DNA from: Chrysaora quinquecirrha
Lineage: Eukaryota; Cnidaria; Scyphozoa; Semaeostomeae; Pelagiidae
DNA length: 64,000 nt
Assembly (NCBI GenBank): GCA_014526335.1
Contig: JACTAT010000085.1
Span: forward strand, 1 to 64,000
Direction: 5' to 3'
Under the pieces are notes generated by a model. The model was not told where the DNA came from, did no database searches, and was given only the letters and a program-made list of their open reading frames with translations. Shown piece by piece: positions 30,811-42,011 of the stretch. How positions within the stretch are numbered: position 1 is the first letter of the stretch; every line of letters starts with the position of its first letter. The position numbers and the translations under genes are program-made.

Positions 30811-32346
30811 ATGTTAAGTAACCGTTTTTATACATTAGTTTGTAGGTTTGCTGTAATTTCAACGCTTCTACGCGTTGAATCAGAAACAGCGATAGACCTT
30901 TTGACATTTCCTGGAAAATGGTAGAAACCTTGAGTAAGGGAAGCTTCTCTGAGGTCAACGACCTTGATTACAGTCGCGTTAGGGGGGTTAGTGAAGCAAA
31001 TTTACTTCGAATTCATTAATGTATCGAAGAAAGGGGGAGAAAAGGAATCTGTAACAGTAAATGTTAAAATTATCTGCAGAAACTGCAAGTAACGAACAAG
31101 AAGGAAAATACTTGATAAAATGCCTGCTAGACTAGATAAACTGGCACTTGGAACCTTTCTTTCATTTATTTTCTTTGAAACGTGAATGTTAAAATTTGCT
31201 ACAATATCTCACTTAAAACGACCGCAATTCCGGCCTTTTTACACGGTGAGGATTCCGTTACTCGAGCTGCCTACCATTTTCAAGCAAAATCTCGCGCCGA
31301 CCCAGACCTCTTTGAAAAGGTCAATTTTGTATCGTTTTATAAAGAAAGAAAATACTGCTGACAGGCTACTTTTGGCCTATAGCTTCAGACGGATAGTAAG
31401 AGAAAACAGAAGCCTAATACGTCCCTCGTTTAGCCAAGGTGAGCCAGTTTAAACCAAGCCAGTTTAACAAATGTAGCGATCTGGTTGGTCAATCTAACGA
31501 ATCGAGCTGATCTGATTGGTTGAAATTTGGTTACCTTTTCGACGAACTGTCACCATCAGCGAATTTGGTAAAACATTCAAGACTTCGAGTTGTTGATACC
31601 AAATTTGTATTAAGCATCCAAAATCTAAGTATTTCAACTCAGTCTAAGTATTTCACTGATCTCCGTGCAATGCAATGTTTCACTAGCCTTTGTACCGTTG
31701 ATTTTATGAGCGTTCAAAGTTCCCTGTTCTAAGGGTTTAACAGTGAAAAGTGATTGTTTGGGAAACTTTTCACCCCGATGGATCTAAGCCTTTACGAAAT
31801 CGTAAAATGTTGAACCCTCATGAAATCCAAACAGTAAGTGCTAGGGCGATGAATCTTTGTATCAAGAATTAATTTGGATGCTTGATACGAATTCGGTAGA
31901 ACCTATCAAAAACTCTAGCCTTTATCTCAAAACTCTAGTTTTGAAAAAATTTGCAAATGATGACCGAATAACTTCAGTTCGGTTAAGTAGTTTTTGTTGT
32001 TGTTCAGGGCTTGAAAAATTAAGATTGAGGCTTTCTCGTCTTAATTTTTCGGTTTCATTTTTTATTGTAAGCTTTCGATGCTGTTGTATATTTTTGTACG
32101 AAAACAATGTTTTTAAAAATCGTTTTCTGGCTGTACGAAGGACGAGGTTTCTATTATCATTTTGTCACTGACTGCTTGTGTTGAGCGCCTAATTCTCCAT
32201 GAAGCTGTCCCCTCGTTGTCCCCTTATTCGACCCTTCGCGCCGGAAATTTTTTAGCCCACCACTTGATTCTGAATTGGGTTCTTTCGCAGTTTTTACGAT
32301 AGCTCCTCGTTACAAATGCAAATTATCGGAATAATTGGCTTGATTA

Positions 32347-33220
32347 TTATAAGCCGCCCTTGAATATAACCCACCCTTGATTATAAGCCGCTCTTGAATT
32401 TAAGCCGCCCTTGAATATAACCCACCCTTGATTATAAGCCGCCCTTGATAATAAGCCGCCCATGAATATAAGCCGCCCTTGAATATAAGCTGTCCTCGAT
32501 TATAAGCCGCCCTTGACTATACGCCGCCCTTGACTATACGCCGCCCTTGATTATAAGCCGCCCATGAATATAAGCCGCCCTTGAATATAAGCTGTCCTCG
32601 ATTATAAGCCGCCCTTGAAAGTAAGCCGCCCTTGACTATACGCCGCCCTTGATTATAAGCCGCCCATGAATATAAGCCGCCCTTGAATATAAGCTGTCCT
32701 CGATTATAAGCCGCCCTTGAAAGTAACCCGCCCTTGACTATACGCCGCCCTTGATTATAAGCCGCCCATGAATATAAGCCGCCCTTGAATATAAGCTGTC
32801 CTCGATTATAAGCCGCCCTTGAAAGTAAGCCGCCCTTGACTATACGCCGCCCATGAATATAAGCCGCCCATGAATATAAGCCGCCCATGAATATAAGCCG
32901 CCCTTGAATATAAGCTGTCCTCGATTATAAGCCGCTCTTGAATTTAAGCCGCCCTTGACTATACGCCGCCCTTGATTATAAGCCGCCCATGAATATAAGC
33001 CGCCCTTGAATATAAGCTGTCCTCGATTATAAGCCGCCCTTTAAAGTAAGCCGCCCTTGACTATACGCCGCCCATGAATATAAGCCGCCCATGAATATAA
33101 GCCGCCCATGAATATAAGCCGCCCATGAATATAAGCCGCCCATGAATATAAGCCGCCCTTGATTATAAGCCGCCCATGAATATAAGCCGCCCTTGAATAT
33201 ACGCCGCCCTTGAATATACG
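32347..33220. repeat. 17-bp tandem array, copy B
   Basis: This duplicates 26470-27343 with the same higher-order order of variants. It differs by one visible substitution (CTATACGCC here, CTATATGCC in copy A). Confidence 0.95.
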
Positions 33221-34816
33221 AAGTCTTGTTGTAGGCCCACCAGTTGAAATTTTGACCCGCGAAGAGGGCAATGTCTAAAAGATGCATTGTACAAGAACAG
33301 AGTAGTTTTTTCAGCTGTTTTGACCATTTGTTTTTTAGCTTATCAGATTATTCAAACTGAATTGAATTCTGAATAGAACTTCCACGGGTACCTGTTGTTG
33401 ACCTTATAATGATGAGTGGAGTGTGGAGTTGCTTAGCTCAGCTCAAACCGAATTCTCCTAGGTCTGGGTCCTGGTCCTTTCTTGTTCCCAGGTCCTCTGG
33501 TCCATAAAACCACGTGAATTCAACACTTGACATATTACATCCCTTCTTCCGTGATCTAAACAAATTCCTAAAGGTCAGAACTCGTCTTCGTCTGCTTCCT
33601 CGTCGCGTCAAAGTGAACACAACGAATCAAGAAAAGATTTGCAGAAGAGATACTCGTTTAGTAGGTGAGTATTACTTCAAGTTTTATCTTTTGTTTTTAA
33701 CATAAATTCTTGTTTTAGTACAGTAATATTTAAATTTTTCGATGTTATTCTGGTTGAGTTTTGTGTGGATATTTTTCCAGTCTGTTTTTGCGGCGACATG
33801 AGGTTTTTTGCGTTGAATACAAATTTCTATCCAACAATAGGCATATTTACTTTCATGAAAATGATTCTTTGCAAAATACATGTCTTGGAAAGTTTTTATT
33901 CACCTAATTTAATAGGCCTTTTTTATCGCAAAATGAGGTCTATTTGGTTTCAACTTTCGAAAATAAGGCAATAGCAAACGATATATGTATTTCTGCCATT
34001 CTTGATTTGATAACTTCCACGACGACTTTTAATTCGTTTTTGTCAATATTTACCGCAAGTGTTGAAAAGAGGGCTTTGATAAAAGAGAAAAAATGGCTTC
34101 ACGCTGTGTTAAAATATAATATACTATAATTTTTCACGAGATCTGCGAAATCACGAAAAGAATTACGATTCCTTCCTTCATGAAAGTATACCTGTTTGAA
34201 AAGATTAAATTTTAATAAGGAAAACCACAAATCTAAATTCTTTGTGAGTGCACAGTGCCCATTGGCAAAAGATTATGAAAACAGCAACAGAATCGAACTC
34301 CACAAAAGATTGGAATTTAAGCGTAACCGAGATTACGATTTCTTATTTCGTATTGCTAAAATTTTAAAACAGAATTTGAATTAGCTACTTTGCTTAAGAT
34401 ATTTTGTTTAACTTAAAATTTCAAAAGAAAGACGTGACAAAAGGGGATAAAAATTTGTGGCCTAAAGGTCTCTTTCGCAGTACAAAAGTTCCAGATTTCT
34501 TTACGATTACGTGCTCCCCACTCCACGAGTCTTACGCTCCCCATTTTACATAGACTTGCTTCCCAAGTCCCTAACTTTCACTCACATTGAATTGAATTGA
34601 TGTTGTTGTTGTTCACTACAGTTGAAGCGTCCAGTAATTCAATTCAATAGCGATTACTACGACTCATGTAGTAAGTCTACATTTTACATTCGTTGTAGTC
34701 TACGCTCCTCCACACTCCGCCACCCTGCTCCACTCTTAGGAAACAGCAATTTTGTTGTTGTAGTTGTTGTGGCTGTTTCCGAAAGAGCGGAAGGAGTGTA
34801 ATAAGTCTAGCCTATT

Positions 34817-34932
34817 GTTAGCCTGCCTGCAGACCAGTGTGTACCTCTAGACGAGTTTAGTTGAATTAGATTGCAATCAATATTTCAATTCAACTCAACT
34901 CGGTAAACACTAGTTGAGTCTGCAGGCAGGCT
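34817..34932. repeat. 116-base inverted repeat
   Basis: TAGCCTGCCTGCAGAC at the left is the reverse complement of GTCTGCAGGCAGGCTA at the right. The complementarity continues less perfectly through GTTGAATT words. It is probably a small foldback element. 34755-35428 otherwise shows nothing coding. Confidence 0.7.
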
Positions 34933-35428
34933 ATCCACTATAGACTTGTTACCTTGCTCTCGTGCCTTGCTCTCAGTTTTCGGAACGAGCTACCAACAAC
35001 TACAGTACAACAACATATCTATTTGCTGTTTCCTTTGAGTAGTTGGTGCGGGGTAGTGGGATGTGGAGGAGCGCAGACTGCAACAAATGTAGTAAGTCTA
35101 TCGTCGATGGCCCCTGCCGCATTGAATTTTCTAATTCTGCGAACAAGCACCGTTTGCCATCTCAATAAAGTTGGGCATAGACAAAGCTTGTTAACTTCAT
35201 GACAGCGAAGTTATGTCGCCATTGTCGTTAAAAGAAGAAAATTCGCGAAAACTGCGCACCTATAAACAAAAAATGTTTCCATTCACGTCTCAAGTGACTT
35301 AAAAGTTTAGAGTTTAATTAATTGAATTCAATTATGTAGCGATAACGACTTTTCGTAAGTCCATTAAAGCAAGATTAAAGCCCTTAATTTATATAGTGTT
35401 TTTATATGGTTTTCTGAACTTTTCAGAC

Positions 35429-36463
35429 ATGGGAAAGAATTCGAAGATAAAGTCAAAGCAAACCAGAAATTCAAACAGCATATTGAAGACTTTGACCAGT
35501 GAGTTGTTCCAAAAATGCGTCAACCCAACGGATAACTCAACACCAAGCCCCAAAGAGCGTTTCAATGCGTACAAGGAAATTCACGAAATGATAAAAAACA
35601 TCGAAGACAAGAAAGGCCTAAGTGCAGTTAGTCAGATGAAAAACAGAGAGGATTGCATTCCTGAGTTCATTGAATGGGCAAAACAACAAAACATCTCCTT
35701 CGAGTCTGTTGAACTCAAATCCACACGGGATGCAGGGTTGGGAATTTTCGCAGCGAAAAACCTCTGTGAAGCCGAAATGTTTATAAAAGTTCCTAAAGGC
35801 TCCATGATGACATCAGAAACCGTTGCGAGCTCTCCTATTGGTCGAATCGTTGCTGAAGACCCCATGCTGAGTAGCATGCCGAATGTTGCGTTGGCGCTTC
35901 TGCTGGTTTACGAACTACTGAACGAAAAATCAAAATGGCAACCGTATATAAACATACTGCCCAGAAGCTATAGCAATATATTGTATTTTGATATTGCTGA
36001 TGTTGAGTTGCTTAAAGGTACTTCTGTCTATCTGGAGGCTTTGAATGTTTTACGAAGCATTGCGAGACAGTATGCTTATATCAATAACTTGCTTCTTAAA
36101 CATCCATTAGGCAAAAGTCTTGGTTTAGCCGATAGGATTACCTACGCTGATTATAAATGGGCAGTTGCTACCTTGATGACAAGACAGAACTCCATCCCAT
36201 CTACTAACGGATTCCCCCCTGACATCGCTCTCATTCCATTCCTTGATTTATGCAATCATTCCGAGGGGGTCGCTTCCATCGACTTCAATCAAGAAGAAAA
36301 GTCCTGCGAATGTTTTGCTCCGTCGTCAATCGAAAAAGGAAACGAAGTTTTCATCAGCTATGGTGTTAGGCCTAACACAGAGCTTGTCATATATAACGGA
36401 TTTTTCTACCCTGAAAATATCCATGATTGTATCAAGCTAAAACTTGGAATAAGCAAAACTGAC
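35429..36463 (+). CDS. SETD3: SETD3-like actin-histidine N-methyltransferase, 5' part, single exon
   Basis: SETD3 methylates actin at His73 in the cytosol. The 345 readable residues begin MGKNSKIKSK and continue with TSELFQKC and the SET domain: GLGIFAAKNL (about 104-113), WQPYINILP (170-178), ARQYAYIN (212-219), WAVATLMTRQNSIP (244-257), LDLCNHSEG (272-280) and VFISYG (307-312). The SAM-site Asn-His (275-276), the catalytic-region Tyr311 and the specificity-linked Asn254 are present. The substrate-pocket Trp of human SETD3 (Trp273, before Asp-x-Cys-Asn-His) is Leu272 here. No intron interrupts the frame, unlike vertebrate SETD3. A TTTTCAG acceptor 2 bases before the ATG suggests an upstream 5' UTR exon, possibly ending at the strong AG|GTGAGT donor near 33664. 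The remaining C-terminal domain is lost in the gap. Confidence 0.93.
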
Positions 36464-36963
36464 NNNNNNNNNNNNNNNNNNNNNNNNNNNNNNNNNNNNN
36501 NNNNNNNNNNNNNNNNNNNNNNNNNNNNNNNNNNNNNNNNNNNNNNNNNNNNNNNNNNNNNNNNNNNNNNNNNNNNNNNNNNNNNNNNNNNNNNNNNNNN
36601 NNNNNNNNNNNNNNNNNNNNNNNNNNNNNNNNNNNNNNNNNNNNNNNNNNNNNNNNNNNNNNNNNNNNNNNNNNNNNNNNNNNNNNNNNNNNNNNNNNNN
36701 NNNNNNNNNNNNNNNNNNNNNNNNNNNNNNNNNNNNNNNNNNNNNNNNNNNNNNNNNNNNNNNNNNNNNNNNNNNNNNNNNNNNNNNNNNNNNNNNNNNN
36801 NNNNNNNNNNNNNNNNNNNNNNNNNNNNNNNNNNNNNNNNNNNNNNNNNNNNNNNNNNNNNNNNNNNNNNNNNNNNNNNNNNNNNNNNNNNNNNNNNNNN
36901 NNNNNNNNNNNNNNNNNNNNNNNNNNNNNNNNNNNNNNNNNNNNNNNNNNNNNNNNNNNNNNN
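36464..36963. other. Assembly gap of exactly 500 N
   Basis: The run is exactly 500 N, the same length as the gap at 60380-60879, so it is a placeholder of unknown true size. It cuts the SETD3-like gene after codon 345. No continuation of SETD3 is recognised on either strand between 36964 and 42011. Confidence 0.99.
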
Positions 36964-37110
36964 TCAGTCCGAGAATCTTACATGCCACCAGAAAATATCA
37001 GACCATTTACACTAAGATCCAAAATTATCACCCTACCCAAAAGAACAAATTTAAATTTAGGATATAATAGTTTCAGGCTTGTATTGGTTACAGGTATATT
37101 TGGTTAGAGC
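36964..37110 (+). pseudogene. Possible LINE reverse-transcriptase C-terminal remnant
   Basis: A frame from the gap edge reads MPPENIRPFTLRSK, then TLPKRTNLNLGYNSFRL, and stops at TAG (37105-37107). The pattern R-S-x-x-x-x-x-L-P-K-x-x-T-x-x-G-x-x-S-F is common near the end of LINE-type polymerase proteins. The match is weak and short, so chance is possible. Confidence 0.25.
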
Positions 37111-38800
37111 TGTTAATACGAGTGTTTTATACCGTTTAAAATACTGGAATGAACTTGGGTCTGCAGATACATTATAAGACTTGGATTCTGGTCTACTCCC
37201 GAAATCTCCAGAGTCTGACTTTCTAGGAGAATTCATACAGTGTCAATAGTTTTGGACAATCAACGATAGTCTTAAGATTACAGCGATTGTTAAGAAAAAA
37301 ATTTTATTGGTACCCTTTTTTATAAGAATATGGCTGATGAGAAAGTAGTATTCAGCTCCTCAAAAAGTTAAGAAAATCCAGTACTGAGTTTTTCAAATCT
37401 AAGAAAGTAGCTATTCCGTATGGATTCTTCTTGGGCTTCAAGAATTTCTATATTTGCCTTGATTGAGACTTTAATTTGTGACCTGCAACTACGCTGAAGT
37501 AGTTAAATACCGCCCACCGCCCTACATCTGAGCGTTTTCGGCTGCGTGGGTGCAGCGCCTAAATACGAGCATGCGCCATAACGAGAGACGAGCCTCGTTT
37601 CTCCGTCAGCCTTGAGCGCTATTTCAAGCGTCCAAGTTGAGAAACCTTAAGCTTTTCTGTTTTGCCCGGCGCACTTGGAACGCTCGAAGTGAAAGCGGCC
37701 TAGACGGTGTTTCCGAAACGTCGCCAGCATATTTTACAAAACTCGGCAAAAGTAGGTGACGTATTTGAAATCGGGAAAACTTCTCATTTTCATCATTCAG
37801 CCACCCATAAGACCAAAACGTGACTCAAATTTCTTTTAGATGGTCAAGCGACAGTTGATAAAATACAGAAAGCATGCAAAGTTGACGCGAAACATTTGAC
37901 TGTCTAGTGCGTTATCAGAAGACATTTTATCAAATTGATTTAATCAAAATACTTTATATGAAAGAACTTCAGAAATAATCATCAGAATAATCCTCATGTT
38001 TAATTTTGAATATTTAGTAGTTCTAGTATATATGTAGCATGGAAATTAAAGATTATCTAGATAATCAAACGATTGGCAATAAGTTGCAAACCGTGGTGGC
38101 TAATTGCTGCCCCCTTCAAAACTGTCATTCATGCCTTAAACTGGCTACTTTACTGTAATGATATATATCAAATGCCCTCAAAGCGAGGGGCACTGTTTAA
38201 CGATTTCGCTATTCTCCAGTTTTTGCACTAGCTTCTTTCTAATAAAATAAAAGAATTAAGAAAACATTTGTACCGTAATAGTCAATTTATTTTTTAATAA
38301 GGTTTTTCGAACCCCTGCTCTTATTAGGACCCATCGTTTATTTAGTGTTGCATTAAAATTTTGGGTGGATATTTATTTTACTGTGACTTTTTTCGTACGA
38401 AATTTCATTTATACGCTCTATTTGTTTGTCAGAACAATGGATTGCCTAACATTATAAATATTGGGCCCTTACTACGTTTCACCACTGTCCCTACCAATTT
38501 CCAACCCCCCCCCAGTAATTAGGCATCCAAGGGCTAGATCGTAAATTGAAGTGGAGATATTTTCCCCAAAATTTGTAATTGGGGTCCCCTAAAATAGTTT
38601 TGTGGACAGTATTCAAATATTTTGATTAGATTATGGAATGAATATAACAAAATGAGACTGATCTTTATACTATATACGTATTATTATCTTTATCTTTATA
38701 TTATATACTTATAATCTTTGCTAATATACATTTTTAAGATATTCAAATTGGCTAGAAAAGTACTAGAGACCGAAATGATTTGTGAATGTAATAATCTTAG
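37111..38800. other. No gene recognised
   Basis: This is A/T-rich sequence with no exon that I can support on either strand. 38270-38525 contains CCCCTGC and CCAACCCCCCCCC words related to the repeat at 12640-12985. I looked for SETD3 C-terminal exons here and found none. Confidence 0.6.
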
Positions 38801-38809
38801 ATACAGTAT

Positions 38810-39354
38810 CACGCTAGCGAATCTATAATCACTACTGTGGTGGATAATCACTACTGTGGTGGTACTATTTGCGTACTGTGGTGGTATTTTCTGCGTACTG
38901 TGGTGGATAATCACTACTTGTGGTTGGTTACTATGCTTGCGGTGGTGGCAGTTTTGGAGTACTGTGGTGGATAATCACTACTGTGGTGGTACTATTTGCG
39001 CACTGTGGTGGTAGTTTTTGCGTACTGTGGTGGATAATCACTGCTTTTGGTGGGTTATAGTGCTTTAAGTGGTGAATACGAAATCATAGCAAAACTCTAT
39101 AGATCAAGCAAGAAAAAACCACAAAATCCACCACAGTACGCCAAAACTGCCACCACCGCAAGCATAGTAACCCACCACAAGTAGTGATTATCCACCATAC
39201 AGTACGCCAAAACTGCCACCACCGCAATCATAGTAACCCACCACAAGTAGTGATTATCCACCACAGTACGCAGAAACTACCACCACAGTACGCAAATAAT
39301 ACCACCACAGTAGTGATTATCCACCACAGTAGCGATTATAGATTCGCTAGCGTG
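38810..39354. mobile_element. Foldback element with long inverted arms and AGTAT duplication
   Basis: Arms of roughly 240 bases are near-perfect inverted copies. The tips are CACGCTAGCGAATCTATAAT and its reverse complement, ending at 39354. The direct repeat AGTAT flanks both ends (38805-38809, 39355-39359). The arms are themselves made of GTACTGTGGTGG and GGATAATCACTAC modules. No coding frame is present. Confidence 0.9.
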
Positions 39355-39654
39355 AGTATGTTATGTATGACCCTGTGAGAGTGATGAAGTCCCTTTAGAA
39401 TCGCTAATGATGCTCCTTTTTGTACGGAGAGATATTTTCGATTTGGAAACATTTATAGATACTATTGAAGAAATAAAAGTTGTTATTAAGGGAAATAAAT
39501 ATTGAGGGAAATAAATATTGAGGGAAATTTTATCTTAAGATTTACTTTATTTGTGGAAAATTTTTTTCCTAATCTGGAAAATATGTTGTTGAAAATAATT
39601 TTGAAAGCGTAATCTGTTTTGATTTTTTGTGTGTAAAAGAAAATCTGTTGCATT

Positions 39655-40430
39655 TAGGAACACGCCTTTTATTTTATGAAGAGCCTTGCTCGAGGTCTAG
39701 TTCTTAAAGTTCCTTATTTCTGGACCTTTTTTGGTTAAATTATAGTACCAAAAGTTCCTTCATAGTTTCTTGATTTTAACTGAGCATTTAGGACCATGAC
39801 TTTATGATACTTGTATGTGCGCAAAGCTAGAGACCACTCTAGGAATCATTTGATATATGCGGTACGTTACATACAATACACGTTTTTTTTTATAAGAACA
39901 AAGTATATAAGAACATAAGACTTCAGAGGCTGAAAAGTTAAGAACATGCTAAGAACATAATAAGGCTTTGTGAAGCTAGAAAAATTAGAATTTTATTGGC
40001 GCTGTCCTGTTCTCCTCTATAAAAAACAGGTAAACTATCTATCAATAATTGTGACTATGTGACATATTTACCTGTGCGTCCCTTTTCGTAGCAATTGTCA
40101 CCTAATTTGAAGAACAACAGCTTTTTAAAAAGCAAGAAAATTAAGAACATGTTAAGAACATTCTAAGCCTTCAAATCGGAAAAACTAAGAACACTACATG
40201 GCTTTCTTCAATTTCAGTGTTCTTATAGAAAAAGAACGTGTATATGCGAGTTTTGCCTGCAAGTCAATGGCACCAGTTTCCAAATTGTTAATTGTTTGCG
40301 TGCTAAAATATTCAAAATCGAAAAGTTCCTTAAAGATTTTATCTTTAATAGTAGGCCTAATCGTTCTTTAAATTTTAGGCCTTCTACATGTAGGTTCCTT
40401 ATTAAGCTGTTTTTTATATAAAGAAGCGTG
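39655..40430. mobile_element. Two nested ACACG-TTTATAAG elements
   Basis: The outer pair is ACACGCCTTTTATTTTATGA (39659) with TTTTTTATATAAAGAAGCGTG (about 40408-40428). The inner pair is ACACGTTTTTTTTTATAAG (39881) with TTCTTATAGAAAAAGAACGTGT near 40240. The inner element repeats AAGAACAT words and the outer AAGTTCCTT words, so two subfamilies are involved. Confidence 0.7.
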
Positions 40431-40915
40431 TAGGTTTAGGTATACTCGATCAATTGTAGAAAGCTTTGATAATAGTTTGAGTTTGAAAAGTACATGAAGG
40501 TGAGGGTTGAAATGCAACGATTCATTTCTTTGGATACATCAATTTATCAGTCTGCGCGCGACTTTTAAACTCTTCTTTTAGAAAGAGTAGAGTTTGAAAA
40601 GAGTTTGCCGCTGCACTCAGGCTACAATTCATTTCTGGGTTGGAAATTTTGGGATGCATCTATCCGCCCGAATTTTGGTACATATTTTGTCTTTGTCAAT
40701 TCATACGGCCTGTTTCTCACGACTGTTAGACGAAAAAGCTTTCAAATATGATCAAATGTTTCTGCATTTTATCGCAACCTTAAGGTTTCGTACGATTCAT
40801 AATTCTATATATGCTGAAACTTTGGAGGGTTTATTCGAGAAGAGGGCTTGTTAAAAGCGTCAACCTCATTGGAGAGGAAGACCTCATGTCCGTGTCCTCG
40901 TGCGCCGCCTGAAAT

Positions 40916-41400
40916 CTCGGGGGTGGTACTTAACAGTTTTTGGGGTACGGGGACGTGCCGTTATTTAGGGGTACCTTTTTTCTCAAAAGTGCGGAATTAT
41001 CGATATCGTTTTTAGAAGTATGTGCGGAATTATGGGTACCATTTGAGGAAACATGCGGAATTATGAGTACTAATCTGGAGAAATTTGAAGAATTAAGCTT
41101 AGCATTTACAAAATGTGCAGTCCGAACTGATAAGTCTTTGGACTATCAGCAAGGTTGCCATTTAAACATTACTTTCTTTTCATCAGATGATTTTGTTATC
41201 TGAAAATGTTCTTTGCCTTGCGGAATATTGGGCATAATATTCATCATGTTTGTGGAATTATGGGTCACAATTTTTATCAGGTTTGCGGAATTATAGGTCA
41301 CAATTTTTCAGACGTGGGCGGAGTTATGGGTCCAAATTTTGGACTGAACTGGCACGTCCCCATCCAAAACTAGGCTTAGATACCCCCCCCCCCCCCCGAG
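40916..41400. mobile_element. hAT-like MITE with perfect 8-bp target duplication
   Basis: CTCGGGGGTGG at the left and CCCCCCGAG at the right are inverted. Inside, GGGGACGTGCCG pairs with GGCACGTCCCC. It is flanked by direct CCTGAAAT at 40908-40915 and 41401-41408. The interior repeats GCGGAATTATGGGT words. No transposase is present. Confidence 0.85.
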
Positions 41401-42011
41401 CCTGAAATCGCGTTGTACGGTTCATGGTGTTGCAATTGTGCTGACAGAAAGAGGAGTTCTGCTTGCATCCTCACAAAAGCCTATACTTAGACTATATTTT
41501 TCGTTGGTACACGTGACTAAAAAGATTCATATCTTGCTGTACTTTATTTTAGATTATACCGATTTTTTTTAAATCGCCCTATAGATATAAACAACACAAC
41601 CAGCTTCGTATAATACTTTATCATGAAATTCTACTTTCCTGTCAATGGGGAGTAAACTTGTGCTTTGTTGCTTTGTGACGTAATCACTGTCCTCTGCCTC
41701 ACTCTCACCTTGAACCTCCCTTCTCACGATGATCGATTTTCGAGTCAACTGGTATCTTAGCAACAAGTATTGACTTTTCAACTGATGGAGTGATAAGTGC
41801 TGATGTTTGTTGCTGTTTTTTCCTGGTTATAAATGTTTGAAAATATTACATGATGTTATTAATGGATGTATAATAGTTTCAAATTCAAATAATATTAGTC
41901 TTTATCCTGAAAGAAACTCAAGCCAGCAAGTTATACGATAGACGAAAAGAGGCTGACCACACGTTGCGTTGGGCCTAGCCAGAAAGTGCGCGACAACAAC
42001 TGCATAAAGCC

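Larger units (their letters stand above)
28877..34754. repeat. Large tandem duplication, copy B
   Basis: This is near-identical to copy A with an offset of 5875-5878 bases. Differences I can see are mostly run lengths of A, C, G or T, the (CTGA)n length, and one C/T substitution in the 17-bp array. The right end continues into unique sequence after AACAGCAATTTTG at about 34754. Confidence 0.95.

Noticed and set aside
40594..41203. Two open frames of about 86 codons
   Set aside because: There is no family resemblance, no splice-supported neighbours, and the second lies inside a MITE.
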